DNA of 64,000 nt from Pyrinomonadaceae bacterium (GTDB lineage: Bacteria > Acidobacteriota > Blastocatellia > Pyrinomonadales > Pyrinomonadaceae), in contig JAJQRF010000006.1 in the NCBI GenBank assembly GCA_021228405.1, forward strand, positions 62,001-126,000, given 5' to 3'. Within the stretch, counting starts at the first letter, position 1, and each line of letters begins with the position of its first letter. Positions 55,337 through 63,944 of this stretch are shown one piece after another. Under the pieces are notes generated by a model. It ran no database searches. It saw nothing but the letters and a program-made list of their open reading frames with translations, and was not told the DNA's origin. The position numbers and the translations under genes are program-made.

Positions 55337-56371
55337 TCATTTAATTTCGATTGCCTTGTTTTCCGGTTTTCGGAAGGGCTTAGCATTGAGAATCAGGTAA
55401 TTATTCCGATCGATCCTGAGTTCCATTACTTTATTGTTCTTTATAAAATTTTGAGTCAAATTCTTATTTTGCAGAATTTTGGCAAAATTTGCGTCAAACC
55501 ATTTTTCAGCTTCTTCGGTCGAAGAAAAAATGTTATTCAGGTAAACCAAAACTAAATTTTTATTTCGTGCGGTCAATTGGTTCTGCGTATCCAACTTTAT
55601 CTTTAATGAAAGATTTGCCTCGGAAATGTCTTTGATCTCACCGTAAAGCTCCAAAATAACAGACTTATCCTTTGATGTTCCGACCCATTTATCATTCTCG
55701 ACGACAGACGCGGTTTTCTGTATGGAAACTACATTCGAGAGATTTTTGACGACATCCTGAAACGATAAACCCATTCCTTTCGGTGATTTAAATTCGGCAA
55801 TTCCCTTGTTCGAGTTGCTCGTTCCAACCCAAATCGCGGCGAATTGCCCGCGAATGCTGACACCGATGGCTTCCCAGTTTTGCGAACTCCACGTTCCTAA
55901 ATTCAAAAGTAAAGAATTATGTAGGGGACTTTTTTTCCAGCCTTCGAGCGCAAGGCTCGGGGTCGCATTGGCATTCAGATTTCGGTAGAGATTTTCAAAA
56001 CCGTTCCCGTTAAAATCAACATTCAAACGCTTTGGAGCATCCATCACACAATTCCAGGTTTCTTTATTTTTAATATCATACGGACAATTGCTCCAACCGT
56101 GCGTGAGAAATTTGACATTGATCTGTAAATCCAGCAAATGACGATTTGCCAATATGCTCAGAGGCTTTGAGATCGGAATTTCAGAAAGATTGTTTTCCTT
56201 GCGATATTGATTTATTAGAGTGACAAGCTGATTTTCTTCGGTTGAAACTTCATCTCCGGCGCAGTTTTTTTGGGTAAATAATTGTTCACCCGAGCATTGA
56301 TTTTGGGCGAAACCCGAAAATGCGAACAGCAAAATAAACATCAAACCAATCATCGCAAAACTGCTTCTCAT
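55337..56371 (-). CDS. CAP-domain secreted protein
   Basis: A 344-residue exported protein with a signal peptide (MRSSFAMIGLMFILLFAFSGFAQ). An SCP/CAP domain (about 45-195) shows LVTLINQYRKENNLSEIPI, NRHLLDLQ, THGWSNC, WKKSPLHNSLLLN and GQFAAIWVGTS. The canonical second His is present in the KKSPLHNSLL segment. The C-terminal 140 residues match no family I recognise. Convergent with mutS, 12 bases apart. Function of bacterial CAP proteins is mostly unknown. Confidence 0.82.
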   Translation of the reverse strand: MRSSFAMIGLMFILLFAFSGFAQNQCSGEQLFTQKNCAGDEVSTEENQLVTLINQYRKENNLSEIPISKPLSILANRHLLDLQINVKFLTHGWSNCPYDIKNKETWNCVMDAPKRLNVDFNGNGFENLYRNLNANATPSLALEGWKKSPLHNSLLLNLGTWSSQNWEAIGVSIRGQFAAIWVGTSNSNKGIAEFKSPKGMGLSFQDVVKNLSNVVSIQKTASVVENDKWVGTSKDKSVILELYGEIKDISEANLSLKIKLDTQNQLTARNKNLVLVYLNNIFSSTEEAEKWFDANFAKILQNKNLTQNFIKNNKVMELRIDRNNYLILNAKPFRKPENKAIEIK

Positions 56372-56460
56372 AAATTATATTGAATTTTAGATTTCTGAAT
56401 TTCTTGGAATTATTAACAGATTCCGAATCGAAAAGCAATTCTTTCTCAATATTTACAGCA

Positions 56461-56498
56461 AATTAAAAGAATAACTTTAACTGTCGGCAAGCCGACGC
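56461..56498 (-). repeat. Hairpin-plus-TTAAAGT intergenic repeat, copy D
   Basis: On the minus strand a perfect GTCGGCTTGCCGAC hairpin followed by AGTTAAAGTTATTCTTTTAA. In the divergent gap between the CAP gene and nagZ. Confidence 0.5.
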
Positions 56499-56538
56499 TT
56501 TATAATTAACTTTAACTTTGATAAAATCCACAAGTTTT

Positions 56539-57660
56539 ATGGATTCAAAACTTATCTTTTCTCTTCCAATCGAAAAAAAAATCGGTCAACTATTTTTTGT
56601 GGGCATTGCTGGTTCGCAATACGACGACGAAACGCGCAAACTTCTTGACGAAATTTCGCCGGGCGGCGTTTGTCTTTTTACCAGAAACATTCGCGAAGCG
56701 GAGCAAACCCGAAACCTGCTCGATCAGATTTCCGACAGTTTAGAGGTTCTTCCATTTTTGAGTATCGATCAGGAAGGCGGTCTGGTTGACCGTTTGCGCC
56801 GCGTCATCACTCCGATGCCTTCCGCCAATTCACTTAAAGATGTTCAGGACGTTCGGAATCTTGCCGAAATTTCCGCGGAGGTTTTGCAAATTCTCGGATT
56901 CAATATGAATTTCGCACCTGTCGTTGACGTGATCGACGAAAATCGCGGGAAAGAATCAAACGGAATTTTTTCGAGGAACTTCGGTAATTCCAAAGAAGAA
57001 GTAACTGAATTTGCCGAAGAATATTTAAATGTTCTGCAAAACGGCGGAATAATCGGATGCTTGAAACATTTTCCCGGTTTAGGTGCGAGTCAAGTGGATT
57101 CGCACGAAGAATTGCCGTCTGTAAATATTGCAGAAAATGAATTAAACGAAGTCGATCTGTTTCCTTACCGGGAAATTCTCAAAGGCGGAAACGTTCACGC
57201 GGTAATGGTCGCACACGCCGCTTTTCCCGGTGCGGACTTGCAGGAAACCGATCAAAATGGCAAACTTCTACCGTCTTCATTGAGTTTTAAATTCATAAAC
57301 AAATTACTCCGCGGAAATTTGGGTTTCAATGGTTTGGTTTTAACCGACGATTTGGAAATGGGTGCGATTTTGAAAAATTACGGTATCGGCGAAGCCTGCA
57401 AAATGGCGATTCTCGCCGGAGAGGATATGCTCTCGGTCTGTGCCGACCAAAATCGTATCTATGAAGGCTATAATGCAGTTTTGAAAGCAGTTGAGAGCGG
57501 CGAGATAACGGAAGCAAGAATTGACGAATCAATCAACCGTATCGCGCTCTTAAAAGAAAAGATTTCAAACAAAATTGCCTTTGATTCCGCGCGTTTGCAG
57601 TTTCTCTCCGACGAAATTGACAAACTAAATAAAAAAATCAGTTACAGTTACGGAGGATAA
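56539..57660 (+). CDS. nagZ: Glycoside hydrolase family 3, NagZ-like
   Basis: A 373-residue single-domain GH3 beta-N-acetylglucosaminidase. SIDQEGGLVDRLR, the NagZ-type KHFPGLG with a following SHEELPSV, and the nucleophile Asp in LTDDLEMGAI are present. It removes GlcNAc from anhydro-muropeptides in cell-wall recycling. ATG at 56539 is taken over an upstream TTG. No signal peptide, so cytoplasmic. A peptide-binding lipoprotein follows after 5 bases. Confidence 0.9.
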   Translation: MDSKLIFSLPIEKKIGQLFFVGIAGSQYDDETRKLLDEISPGGVCLFTRNIREAEQTRNLLDQISDSLEVLPFLSIDQEGGLVDRLRRVITPMPSANSLKDVQDVRNLAEISAEVLQILGFNMNFAPVVDVIDENRGKESNGIFSRNFGNSKEEVTEFAEEYLNVLQNGGIIGCLKHFPGLGASQVDSHEELPSVNIAENELNEVDLFPYREILKGGNVHAVMVAHAAFPGADLQETDQNGKLLPSSLSFKFINKLLRGNLGFNGLVLTDDLEMGAILKNYGIGEACKMAILAGEDMLSVCADQNRIYEGYNAVLKAVESGEITEARIDESINRIALLKEKISNKIAFDSARLQFLSDEIDKLNKKISYSYGG

Positions 57661-57665
57661 TCATT

Positions 57666-59213
57666 TTGCGCCAAGCACTTTTATTTTTATCGATTTTCAG
57701 TTTTATTTTCACCGCATCCTGCCGGGAGAAAAATAACGAATTTGTCACGATCGCACTTTCCGAAAAATTTTCGACTTTGAATACTTTAACCTCGACTGCT
57801 TCCGATGCCGTCGCCGAACGCGTTCGCAATCTTATTTTTAATACTTTGGTTAAAAAGAACGAAAACTTCGATTATGTCGGCGAGCTTGCCAAGGAAATTA
57901 AGGTTTCCGGGGACGGCAAAGTTGTGACTTTCATTTTGCAGGACAACGTGAAATTTCATAACGGCAAAGATTTTACGTCAGCGGATGTGAAATATACTTT
58001 TGACGAGCTTTTCAAAAGTAACGGCTACAAAGCAAACGCTTTTTATGATACGGTTGACGGGCAAAAGGTTAAACATATCACATCTCTGGAAACGCCCGAC
58101 CCGAAAACCGTCGTCATCACTGTTTCGCGTCCGGCTTTGAAAAATCAGCTTTTGTCGAACCTCGTCGCGATTCCGATAATTCCCGCAGGAACAGTAGAAA
58201 ATCAGGAAAATCAACCGATCGGTTCAGGCGCATTCAAATTTACCAGCTTTGACAAAGCACAAAATATCGTCGAACTCGAAGCCAATCCTAATTATTGGGA
58301 AGGCGCGCCGAAAGTTCAAAAAATCCGTGTCAAAACCGTTCCCGATGCCAATTCTCTCCAAGCCGAATTGCAGAGCGGCGGCGTTGACATTGCGCCGCTT
58401 CCGACCAATCTTTCGCCTGACACTTTAAAATCGTTGGAGCAAAATCCGAAATTAAAGGTCGAACAGTTCAAAGGTTCTAATATTCAGTATCTCGGGTTCA
58501 ATACTCAATCGCCGCCGTTGAACAATCCGAAGATTCGTCAGGCAATCGCTTATGCGATCAACCGCGACGAGATCGTCAGCAAGTTGTTTTTCGGACAAGC
58601 GACGATCGCTTATTCGATTCTTCCCGAAGGTTCGTGGGCATACAGCACCGGAACGAAATATAATTATGACCCGGCAAAGGCAAAGCAGTTATTGCAGGAA
58701 GCCGGCTATAAAAATGAGCCGATTGTCTTTAAATTTACCGCCGGACAAGCCGCGATCAGCCAATATGCGCAGGTTATCCAAAGCGCGTTGACCGCCGTCG
58801 GCTTGAACGTTCAGATCGAAACCGTGGAAGGAAACGTGATGCGCTCACAGCTTATGCAGGGACAGTTTCAGATGAATACGGGAATCTGGATCGGCGGAAA
58901 TCAAGACCCGATCTTTTACAAAGACTTATTTACGACCGCAAAGATTCCGAGCGATAAAGTTGCCTGCTGTAATCGAAGCCGTTACAGCAATCCTGAATTG
59001 GATAAGATTCTCGATCAGGCGATCAGCGAGATCGACAAAAATAAAGCTAAAGACCTCTATGTCAAGGCACAGGAGATCGTCAGCAATGAACTCCCGCTTT
59101 TCCCTCTGTGGTATCCGGCAAATATGGTCGTTTACAACAGCCGCGTCGGAAATATCAAGATCAGCCCGAGCGGTGATTGGAGTTTTGTGAAAGATATAAC
59201 GGTCAGTAAGTAG
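57666..59213 (+). CDS. Peptide ABC transporter substrate-binding lipoprotein (SBP_bac_5)
   Basis: A 515-residue extracytoplasmic solute-binding protein. A signal peptide ends at the lipobox TASC (Cys about 18). TALSEKF-like LSEKFSTLNTLTSTASDAV, VKFHNGKDFTSADVKYTFD, PNYWEGAPKVQKIR and NNPKIRQAIAYAINRDEI are typical of DppA/OppA. Start is TTG at 57666 with GGAGG nine bases before it. No permease genes follow, so partners are elsewhere. With NagZ it may capture cell-wall peptides; that is inference. Confidence 0.92.
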   Translation: MRQALLFLSIFSFIFTASCREKNNEFVTIALSEKFSTLNTLTSTASDAVAERVRNLIFNTLVKKNENFDYVGELAKEIKVSGDGKVVTFILQDNVKFHNGKDFTSADVKYTFDELFKSNGYKANAFYDTVDGQKVKHITSLETPDPKTVVITVSRPALKNQLLSNLVAIPIIPAGTVENQENQPIGSGAFKFTSFDKAQNIVELEANPNYWEGAPKVQKIRVKTVPDANSLQAELQSGGVDIAPLPTNLSPDTLKSLEQNPKLKVEQFKGSNIQYLGFNTQSPPLNNPKIRQAIAYAINRDEIVSKLFFGQATIAYSILPEGSWAYSTGTKYNYDPAKAKQLLQEAGYKNEPIVFKFTAGQAAISQYAQVIQSALTAVGLNVQIETVEGNVMRSQLMQGQFQMNTGIWIGGNQDPIFYKDLFTTAKIPSDKVACCNRSRYSNPELDKILDQAISEIDKNKAKDLYVKAQEIVSNELPLFPLWYPANMVVYNSRVGNIKISPSGDWSFVKDITVSK

Positions 59214-59249
59214 TTTCGGATTTTTTTTGCAAATTCTATTTTCTGCCAC

Positions 59250-59277
59250 TTGACATTTTTTTTTCAGCTTGTAGAAT
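59250..59277 (+). promoter_or_regulatory. Sigma-70 promoter of the tRNA-Gly/tRNA-Cys pair
   Basis: TTGACA (59250-59255), a 16-base T-rich spacer, and TAGAAT (59272-59277), 13 bases before the tRNA-Gly 5' end. Consensus -35 and near-consensus -10 fit a strong stable-RNA promoter. Confidence 0.7.
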
Positions 59278-59290
59278 AACAATTTGCGAT

Positions 59291-59365
59291 GCGGGAGTAG
59301 CTCAGTGGTAGAGCGCGACCTTGCCAAGGTCGAAGTCGCGAGTTCAAGTCTCGTCTCCCGCTCCA
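59291..59365 (+). tRNA. tRNA-Gly (GCC)
   Basis: Acceptor stem GCGGGAG/CTCCCGC, D-arm GCTC/GAGC, anticodon stem CGACC/GGTCG with loop TTGCCAA (anticodon GCC), T-arm GCGAG/CTCGT and an encoded CCA end at 59363-59365. 75 bases with a short variable loop. All four stems form with only one G-U pair. Confidence 0.96.
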
Positions 59366-59443
59366 AGAGCTTTAGAAGCGACGTGAAAAAAATCGCGTCG
59401 CTTCATTTGCTTCAAGTCGAAAATGTTATTTTCATTAAAGAGC

Positions 59444-59518
59444 GGCGGCATAGCCAAGTGGTAAGGCAGAGCTCTGCAAAAGCTTTATTCATCGGTTCGA
59501 TTCCGATTGCCGCCTCCA
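59444..59518 (+). tRNA. tRNA-Cys (GCA)
   Basis: Acceptor stem GGCGGCA/TGCCGCC, short D-stem GCC/GGC, anticodon stem GAGCT/AGCTT with loop CTGCAAA (anticodon GCA), T-arm ATCGG/CCGAT, encoded CCA at 59516-59518. 75 bases. It follows tRNA-Gly by 78 bases and shares its upstream promoter and downstream terminator. Confidence 0.95.
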
Positions 59519-59525
59519 AAATTAG

Positions 59526-59557
59526 AAAAAGTCTGCGGTAAACACCGCAGACTTTTT
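59526..59557. terminator. Bidirectional terminator after the tRNA genes
   Basis: AAAAAGTCTGCGGT, loop AAAC, and a perfect 14-bp complement ending in T5. It ends the tRNA transcript on the plus strand and the L,D-transpeptidase transcript on the minus strand. Confidence 0.92.
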
Positions 59558-59561
59558 CTAT

Positions 59562-60929
59562 TTACTTCTGACCCGAATTGTAATTAGCCGGAGCAGGATA
59601 ACCTTTGCCTTCTAATTGAGCGATCGATATTTCAATCTCTTTACGCCCTTTTATATTGCTCGTAATTTCGCTGTTTTTCGTTTTATCCGAATTTGAATCA
59701 GTCGATTTGTTTGAATTTGCCGCGTTTTCGTCGACGGTTTTACCTTCCGCGTCGGTGTTCATCGCCGCTAACGAATTTAAGATATTTTGTCGATCAGCTT
59801 CACTCAAACTTTCAAACTTCACACCATAGTTTTCCAACACTTTTTTCAAATTGTCCTCAGTATTCGTCCCGTGTTCGTAAACATCGCGGTAGATTCTTAG
59901 TTTTCCGTTCTCGACAACAATCGTTTCATACCGCAACTCGACCGGAATTGTTTTCGCTAATTCCAGATTTTTCGTTTCCTCCCGATTTTTCTGATAACCG
60001 GCTATTTCATCTTCAGTTAATGTCGTTCCTGAAATTTGAGAAAGAATCAGGGAAAAATCCTGAACCTGTTCATTCGTCAGTCCGACACAACCGTGAGATG
60101 CAAAATTGCCGAGCCTTGCCGCTTGTTTACCGCCGTGAATCAGCGAAGGCAAACCGATCGGGATTTTAATAAATCCGAGCGGGTTCGACTTACTTCCGGC
60201 GGCAACTTTTCGATACGGCTTATATTTCCCTTTTACCCACGGCTCATCTGGCGGAGTCCACGTCGGATTAAAAATAATGGTATCAGCCTTGCGCAAACCT
60301 TCGGGTAAGGGAAACTCAGGATAACCGATACCGATCTTGTAGGTTTTGATAAGTTTACCGTCCTGGAAAGCGTCCATTCGATATGCCGGAGCGTTTACCA
60401 CGATTCTAGTGTCGGACGGAATCGCATTCGGTTTTGAACTCAAAGCGGTTTGCGGATCGAGTTCGCCGGAATATTTTTTGTTTATCAATTGAAACAATTT
60501 TTCAGCTTTTTCATTGCCGACCGTTTCAATAATTTTGCTTTCTGCTCTTTTAACGGCGGCGCGGGTCGAACCTGAGCCTTTTTCATCTTCACCGAGTTGG
60601 GCGACAGCTTCACCCGAAGCGTTTCTCAATTTTTCAATTTCTGCATCATTCAAACCGGCTTCCGTTTTAAGTGAATTCACAAATTCGTCATCAAACAACA
60701 TCGCATCCAATACCGGCAAGGTTACGGACAAACGAACGGAATTTATCTTTGGTTGTGAGTTCGAGTTTGTTTGTTTTGTCGAATTGCTGTCTGTATTTCC
60801 ATTGTTTGACGGATTTATGTTTGAGTTTACTTCGGAAGAGTTTTGGGGTGCACAGCCGACCATCGATAAAATACCGATCGACAGCAATAAACATTTAAGC
60901 TTTGATTTTATAAATTTCCTTTTAAGCAT
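59562..60929 (-). CDS. L,D-transpeptidase (YkuD domain) lipoprotein
   Basis: A 455-residue exported protein. The signal peptide ends with a lipobox SMVGC. A Ser/Asn/Gln-rich linker leads to the YkuD domain with HGGKQAARLGNFASHGC, giving the His...SHGC catalytic Cys. It makes 3-3 crosslinks or anchors proteins to peptidoglycan in the periplasm. The N-terminal residues about 60-160 contain a helical region (LNDAEIEKLRNASGEAVAQ) that is not part of the known catalytic fold. Confidence 0.9.
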   Translation of the reverse strand: MLKRKFIKSKLKCLLLSIGILSMVGCAPQNSSEVNSNINPSNNGNTDSNSTKQTNSNSQPKINSVRLSVTLPVLDAMLFDDEFVNSLKTEAGLNDAEIEKLRNASGEAVAQLGEDEKGSGSTRAAVKRAESKIIETVGNEKAEKLFQLINKKYSGELDPQTALSSKPNAIPSDTRIVVNAPAYRMDAFQDGKLIKTYKIGIGYPEFPLPEGLRKADTIIFNPTWTPPDEPWVKGKYKPYRKVAAGSKSNPLGFIKIPIGLPSLIHGGKQAARLGNFASHGCVGLTNEQVQDFSLILSQISGTTLTEDEIAGYQKNREETKNLELAKTIPVELRYETIVVENGKLRIYRDVYEHGTNTEDNLKKVLENYGVKFESLSEADRQNILNSLAAMNTDAEGKTVDENAANSNKSTDSNSDKTKNSEITSNIKGRKEIEISIAQLEGKGYPAPANYNSGQK

Positions 60930-60988
60930 AATTTTGTCTTGTTTTAATACAACCTTCGTCGGATTATAAATTTTGCAAAAGTTATGCC

Positions 60989-61714
60989 TTATCGCTTTTG
61001 TCCTTCGATTCCGTTCATAAGCAGAAGAAAAGGATTTACATTTTCGCCTTCCCAGTATCTTTTTTCATCGGCGGGAATTATCACCGAAAAATGCAAATGA
61101 AAATTTCCCGCTCCGGCGTTTCCGGTGTCGCCGACATATCCGATCACGTTTCCCTGCCTGACCTCGGCTTTTTCCGACAGGTTTTCCGCGATTTTCATCA
61201 GATGAGCGTAGTAATAGACGGTTTTTCTATCTTTTGAAAACTGGTAAATCGTGATTCCGCCAAGCTTGCTGTCAAAAAATCTGGCGATCTGACCGTCGGC
61301 AACTGCCAGCACTTCCGTCCCTTGCGCCGCCGGAATATCAATGGCATTATGCACCCGATTTTCCGAACGTGCATCGTTAAATGTATCCGTTAATTGTTCT
61401 TTTTTAACGCCCGGAACAGGGATCATCAGTTGATCCGAAGCGACCGGTTCGACCGTTTTCGCAGGTAAAACAACTGTCGGAGATGGAGTTGGAATTATTT
61501 TATTATCGGCTTCCCTGTTATCTGGAATTTTATTTGCACTAATTTCAGGCTCATTTTGAATCGGAGAAGCAATCGGCAACACCGGGTTCATCCCGGTTTC
61601 TTTATTTGCGTCAAATTTCGTCATCACTTTTTGATATATGAGAAAGATCAATAGTAAATGAACAAAAACTATATATATGACAAATAAAACCTTCCCTTTG
61701 CTTGTTTCCCGCAT
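60989..61714 (-). CDS. M23 family metallopeptidase
   Basis: A 241-residue membrane-anchored LytM-type endopeptidase. An N-terminal hydrophobic segment (VLFVIYIVFVHLLLIFLIY) is followed by a Pro/Ser-rich linker and the M23 domain with HNAIDI (HxxxD zinc ligands), VLAVADGQIARFF and HLHFSV (HxH). Both catalytic motifs are intact, so it is probably an active peptidoglycan hydrolase rather than a degenerate activator. It sits 59 bases upstream of the L,D-transpeptidase. Confidence 0.9.
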   Translation of the reverse strand: MRETSKGKVLFVIYIVFVHLLLIFLIYQKVMTKFDANKETGMNPVLPIASPIQNEPEISANKIPDNREADNKIIPTPSPTVVLPAKTVEPVASDQLMIPVPGVKKEQLTDTFNDARSENRVHNAIDIPAAQGTEVLAVADGQIARFFDSKLGGITIYQFSKDRKTVYYYAHLMKIAENLSEKAEVRQGNVIGYVGDTGNAGAGNFHLHFSVIIPADEKRYWEGENVNPFLLLMNGIEGQKR

Positions 61715-61898
61715 AGTTATATTTTACTTTTTTCATTCAATTCAAATCAATAATTTGTCAAGATAACCGTTCTGGCTGACATAAATTTATTCCTTCCAAA
61801 TTTTTCTTTAAGTTTTTGCATTAAAAAGTGTATTATTAAATCTGCGGATATTTGATTTATCCATCCCGTCAAAATTCTTTATAATTCCCGACCTGAAT

Positions 61899-62792
61899 AT
61901 GCCTTTTCTTTTTGCTTCCTTTGAAACAATTACAGGATTTCCCGAAATTGTCGCATTTATTTTTATTTTTGTTCTCGGCTGTTTGATTGGCAGTTTTCTC
62001 AACGTCGTTATTCATCGGATACCGAATGAGGAATCGGTCGTTTTTCCGAATTCGGCTTGCCCGAAATGTAAAAATCCGATCAAGCCTTACGATAATATAC
62101 CGATTCTGAGCTGGCTGATACTCGGCGGAAAATGCCGCAACTGTAAAGAAAAAATCTCGGCGCGTTACCCCGCGGTCGAATTATTAAATGGAATTTTGTG
62201 GCTGATCGTTTACTGGCAGATCGGCTTTAATCCGTTCTTGCCAGTTTGTCTGATCTTTGTGACAACAGTGGTCGCGTTGATATTTATCGATGCCGAAAAT
62301 ATGATTCTGCCGGATGTTATCACCTATCCGCTGCTATTTTTCGCACTCGCCGTCCGCATCGCCTTTCCTCTGTTTTTAACGGCTGAATATTTTTCCGACA
62401 TCAGATTTTACCCGCTGACTTTATTGAAAGGTTATCCGATATGGCTAATCTCGCTGATCGGAGCGGCTTTCGGCGGATTGATCGGCGGCGGCTTTCTCTG
62501 GATTATGGGAAAGGCTTGGAAACTTTACCGAGGGATCGATGCAATGGGTTTCGGCGACGTAAAAATGATGTTCGCGGTCGGCGCGTTACTGGGTTGGAGA
62601 TTGACTCTTTTATCGATTTTCCTCGGAGCTTTGAGCGGTTCGGTGATCGGAATTTTCGTCCTTTCGCGTCAAAAAGAACTCGATATGCAAGCCAAATTGC
62701 CGTTCGGAATATTTCTCGGAATCGGTTCGATTCTTTCGCTTCTCGTCGGTGAAAAAATGATCGGCTGGTATGTGCAGAGTTTCTTTCCTTAA
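61899..62792 (+). CDS. pilD: Type IV prepilin peptidase PilD
   Basis: A 297-residue membrane aspartyl protease (A24). The N-terminal SFLNVVIHRIP methyltransferase region holds four cysteines (CPKCKNP and CRNCKEK) for zinc, and the two catalytic aspartates are in FIDAENMILPD and GFGDVKMMF. It cleaves and N-methylates type IV pilins and pseudopilins. No other pil gene is in the window. Its stop overlaps the convergent downstream gene's stop in the sequence TTAA. Confidence 0.93.
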   Translation: MPFLFASFETITGFPEIVAFIFIFVLGCLIGSFLNVVIHRIPNEESVVFPNSACPKCKNPIKPYDNIPILSWLILGGKCRNCKEKISARYPAVELLNGILWLIVYWQIGFNPFLPVCLIFVTTVVALIFIDAENMILPDVITYPLLFFALAVRIAFPLFLTAEYFSDIRFYPLTLLKGYPIWLISLIGAAFGGLIGGGFLWIMGKAWKLYRGIDAMGFGDVKMMFAVGALLGWRLTLLSIFLGALSGSVIGIFVLSRQKELDMQAKLPFGIFLGIGSILSLLVGEKMIGWYVQSFFP

Positions 62793-63088
62793 GTTTTAGA
62801 GAGATTTACGGCTTTTTCCATACAAACGGAAGAACAATAATAGGTGTTGGAACGTAATTTAAAGGCGGTAGTTTGAATCACCCAGGTTCCGCAATTTGAA
62901 CATTTTACCAATGGTGCGTTTGCCGAAACTTCCTTTGTTTCGATCTGTTTTTCATCACTTTTACCAACCTGGCGCATTTTTCTGAACATCCGCCACATAT
63001 AAATTCCCATCTGGATTTGACGGCGGTAACGAACCGCGATGATGGCAGTTACAAATAAAAGTAAAAGTAAAATAATTAAAAACTTCAT
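62789..63088 (-). CDS. Small membrane-anchored zinc-ribbon-like protein
   Basis: A 99-residue protein with an N-terminal hydrophobic anchor (about 1-20) and a basic stretch (RYRRQIQMGIYMWRMFRK). The C-terminal half has CSNCGTWV and later YYCSSVC, four cysteines spaced like a zinc ribbon (as in PP0621-type proteins). No function is established; metal binding is inferred. Its stop shares TTAA with pilD, so transcription of the two convergent genes overlaps. Confidence 0.7.
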   Translation of the reverse strand: MKFLIILLLLLFVTAIIAVRYRRQIQMGIYMWRMFRKMRQVGKSDEKQIETKEVSANAPLVKCSNCGTWVIQTTAFKLRSNTYYCSSVCMEKAVNLSKT

Positions 63089-63099
63089 AATGCAAAAGG

Positions 63100-63864
63100 C
63101 TATTTGTTGCCCTGTTTCAATTGATTTCTGATTTCTTCGAGTTGCGGAGCCTGAGGGTTTATTTCCTTTAGTTTCCCGAGAGTTTTTTCCGCTTCCGTTT
63201 CATTGCCTTCCTTCAAAAATGCCTGTGTTAAAAAATACAGGCTCTTTTCGTGTTGCGGGTCTTTTTCCAAAGACTTTTGAAGCTCGCTGATCGCTTTTTT
63301 GGCATCGGAAGGATTTTGTAGAAGATATGTCATTCCGATCTCGGTTCTGACTTCGACATCATCGGGTTTTCGAGTCAAAGCCGATTCATAATATTTGCGG
63401 GCTTTCTCAAATCTGTCATACTGATCGTTGAAAAATCCCAGATCGAAATTAAGATTGCCCAACGCCACAATCACTTCATAATCGTCTGCAGTTAACTGAT
63501 TTGCCCTGTTCAATATTCTTTCCGCTTCAGTTAATAAAGCATTATCTCTTTTCATCGCGGCATATTTATATAGACTTACCCCAAGTTTTTTCTGAAACTC
63601 GAAATCCTTTGGCGAGCGGTCGGCTTCGGCAATTTTTTCCTTGATCTCCTGATCGGATAGCGAAATGTCATCGGAATTATTTTGATTTGAATCAGCCGTT
63701 TCCCGGTTTGTTTTCGGAGATTTTTGCAAACTTGCGATCTCGGCGCGCAATTTGTCCATTTCCGAACGATTTAGCCCGTTGGCGAGTATAAAACCGCCGA
63801 TAAAACTTATGATAACTGCAATGATTGAAAGCACTAATACTTTATTATTCATTGCCGCAATCAT
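63100..63864 (-). CDS. TPR-repeat protein, membrane-anchored
   Basis: A 254-residue protein. Residues about 8-30 form an N-terminal membrane anchor (VLSIIAVIISFIGGFILANG). After a coiled-coil and Ser/Asn linker come about three to four tetratricopeptide repeats, e.g. ALGNLNFDLGFFND, RKYYESALTRKPDD and AISELQKSLEKDPQH. TPRs bind partner proteins; this resembles cytochrome c maturation CcmH-like or general scaffolds. Start ATG 63864 has GGTGA upstream. Co-transcribed with the zinc-ribbon gene, 11 bases away. Confidence 0.75.
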   Translation of the reverse strand: MIAAMNNKVLVLSIIAVIISFIGGFILANGLNRSEMDKLRAEIASLQKSPKTNRETADSNQNNSDDISLSDQEIKEKIAEADRSPKDFEFQKKLGVSLYKYAAMKRDNALLTEAERILNRANQLTADDYEVIVALGNLNFDLGFFNDQYDRFEKARKYYESALTRKPDDVEVRTEIGMTYLLQNPSDAKKAISELQKSLEKDPQHEKSLYFLTQAFLKEGNETEAEKTLGKLKEINPQAPQLEEIRNQLKQGNK

Positions 63865-63879
63865 AACAAATTCACCATA

Positions 63880-63918
63880 AAAAAAAAATCGGCGTTGTTC
63901 CAGGAGCTGAACAACGCC
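63880..63918 (-). terminator. Terminator of a minus-strand gene entering from the right
   Basis: GGCGTTGTTC and GAACAACGCC form a 10-bp stem with an 8-base loop, followed on the minus strand by a T9 run. It ends the partial gene at 63945. Confidence 0.88.
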
Positions 63919-63944
63919 AAACGAATCATCAAGAAAAAGGGCTG

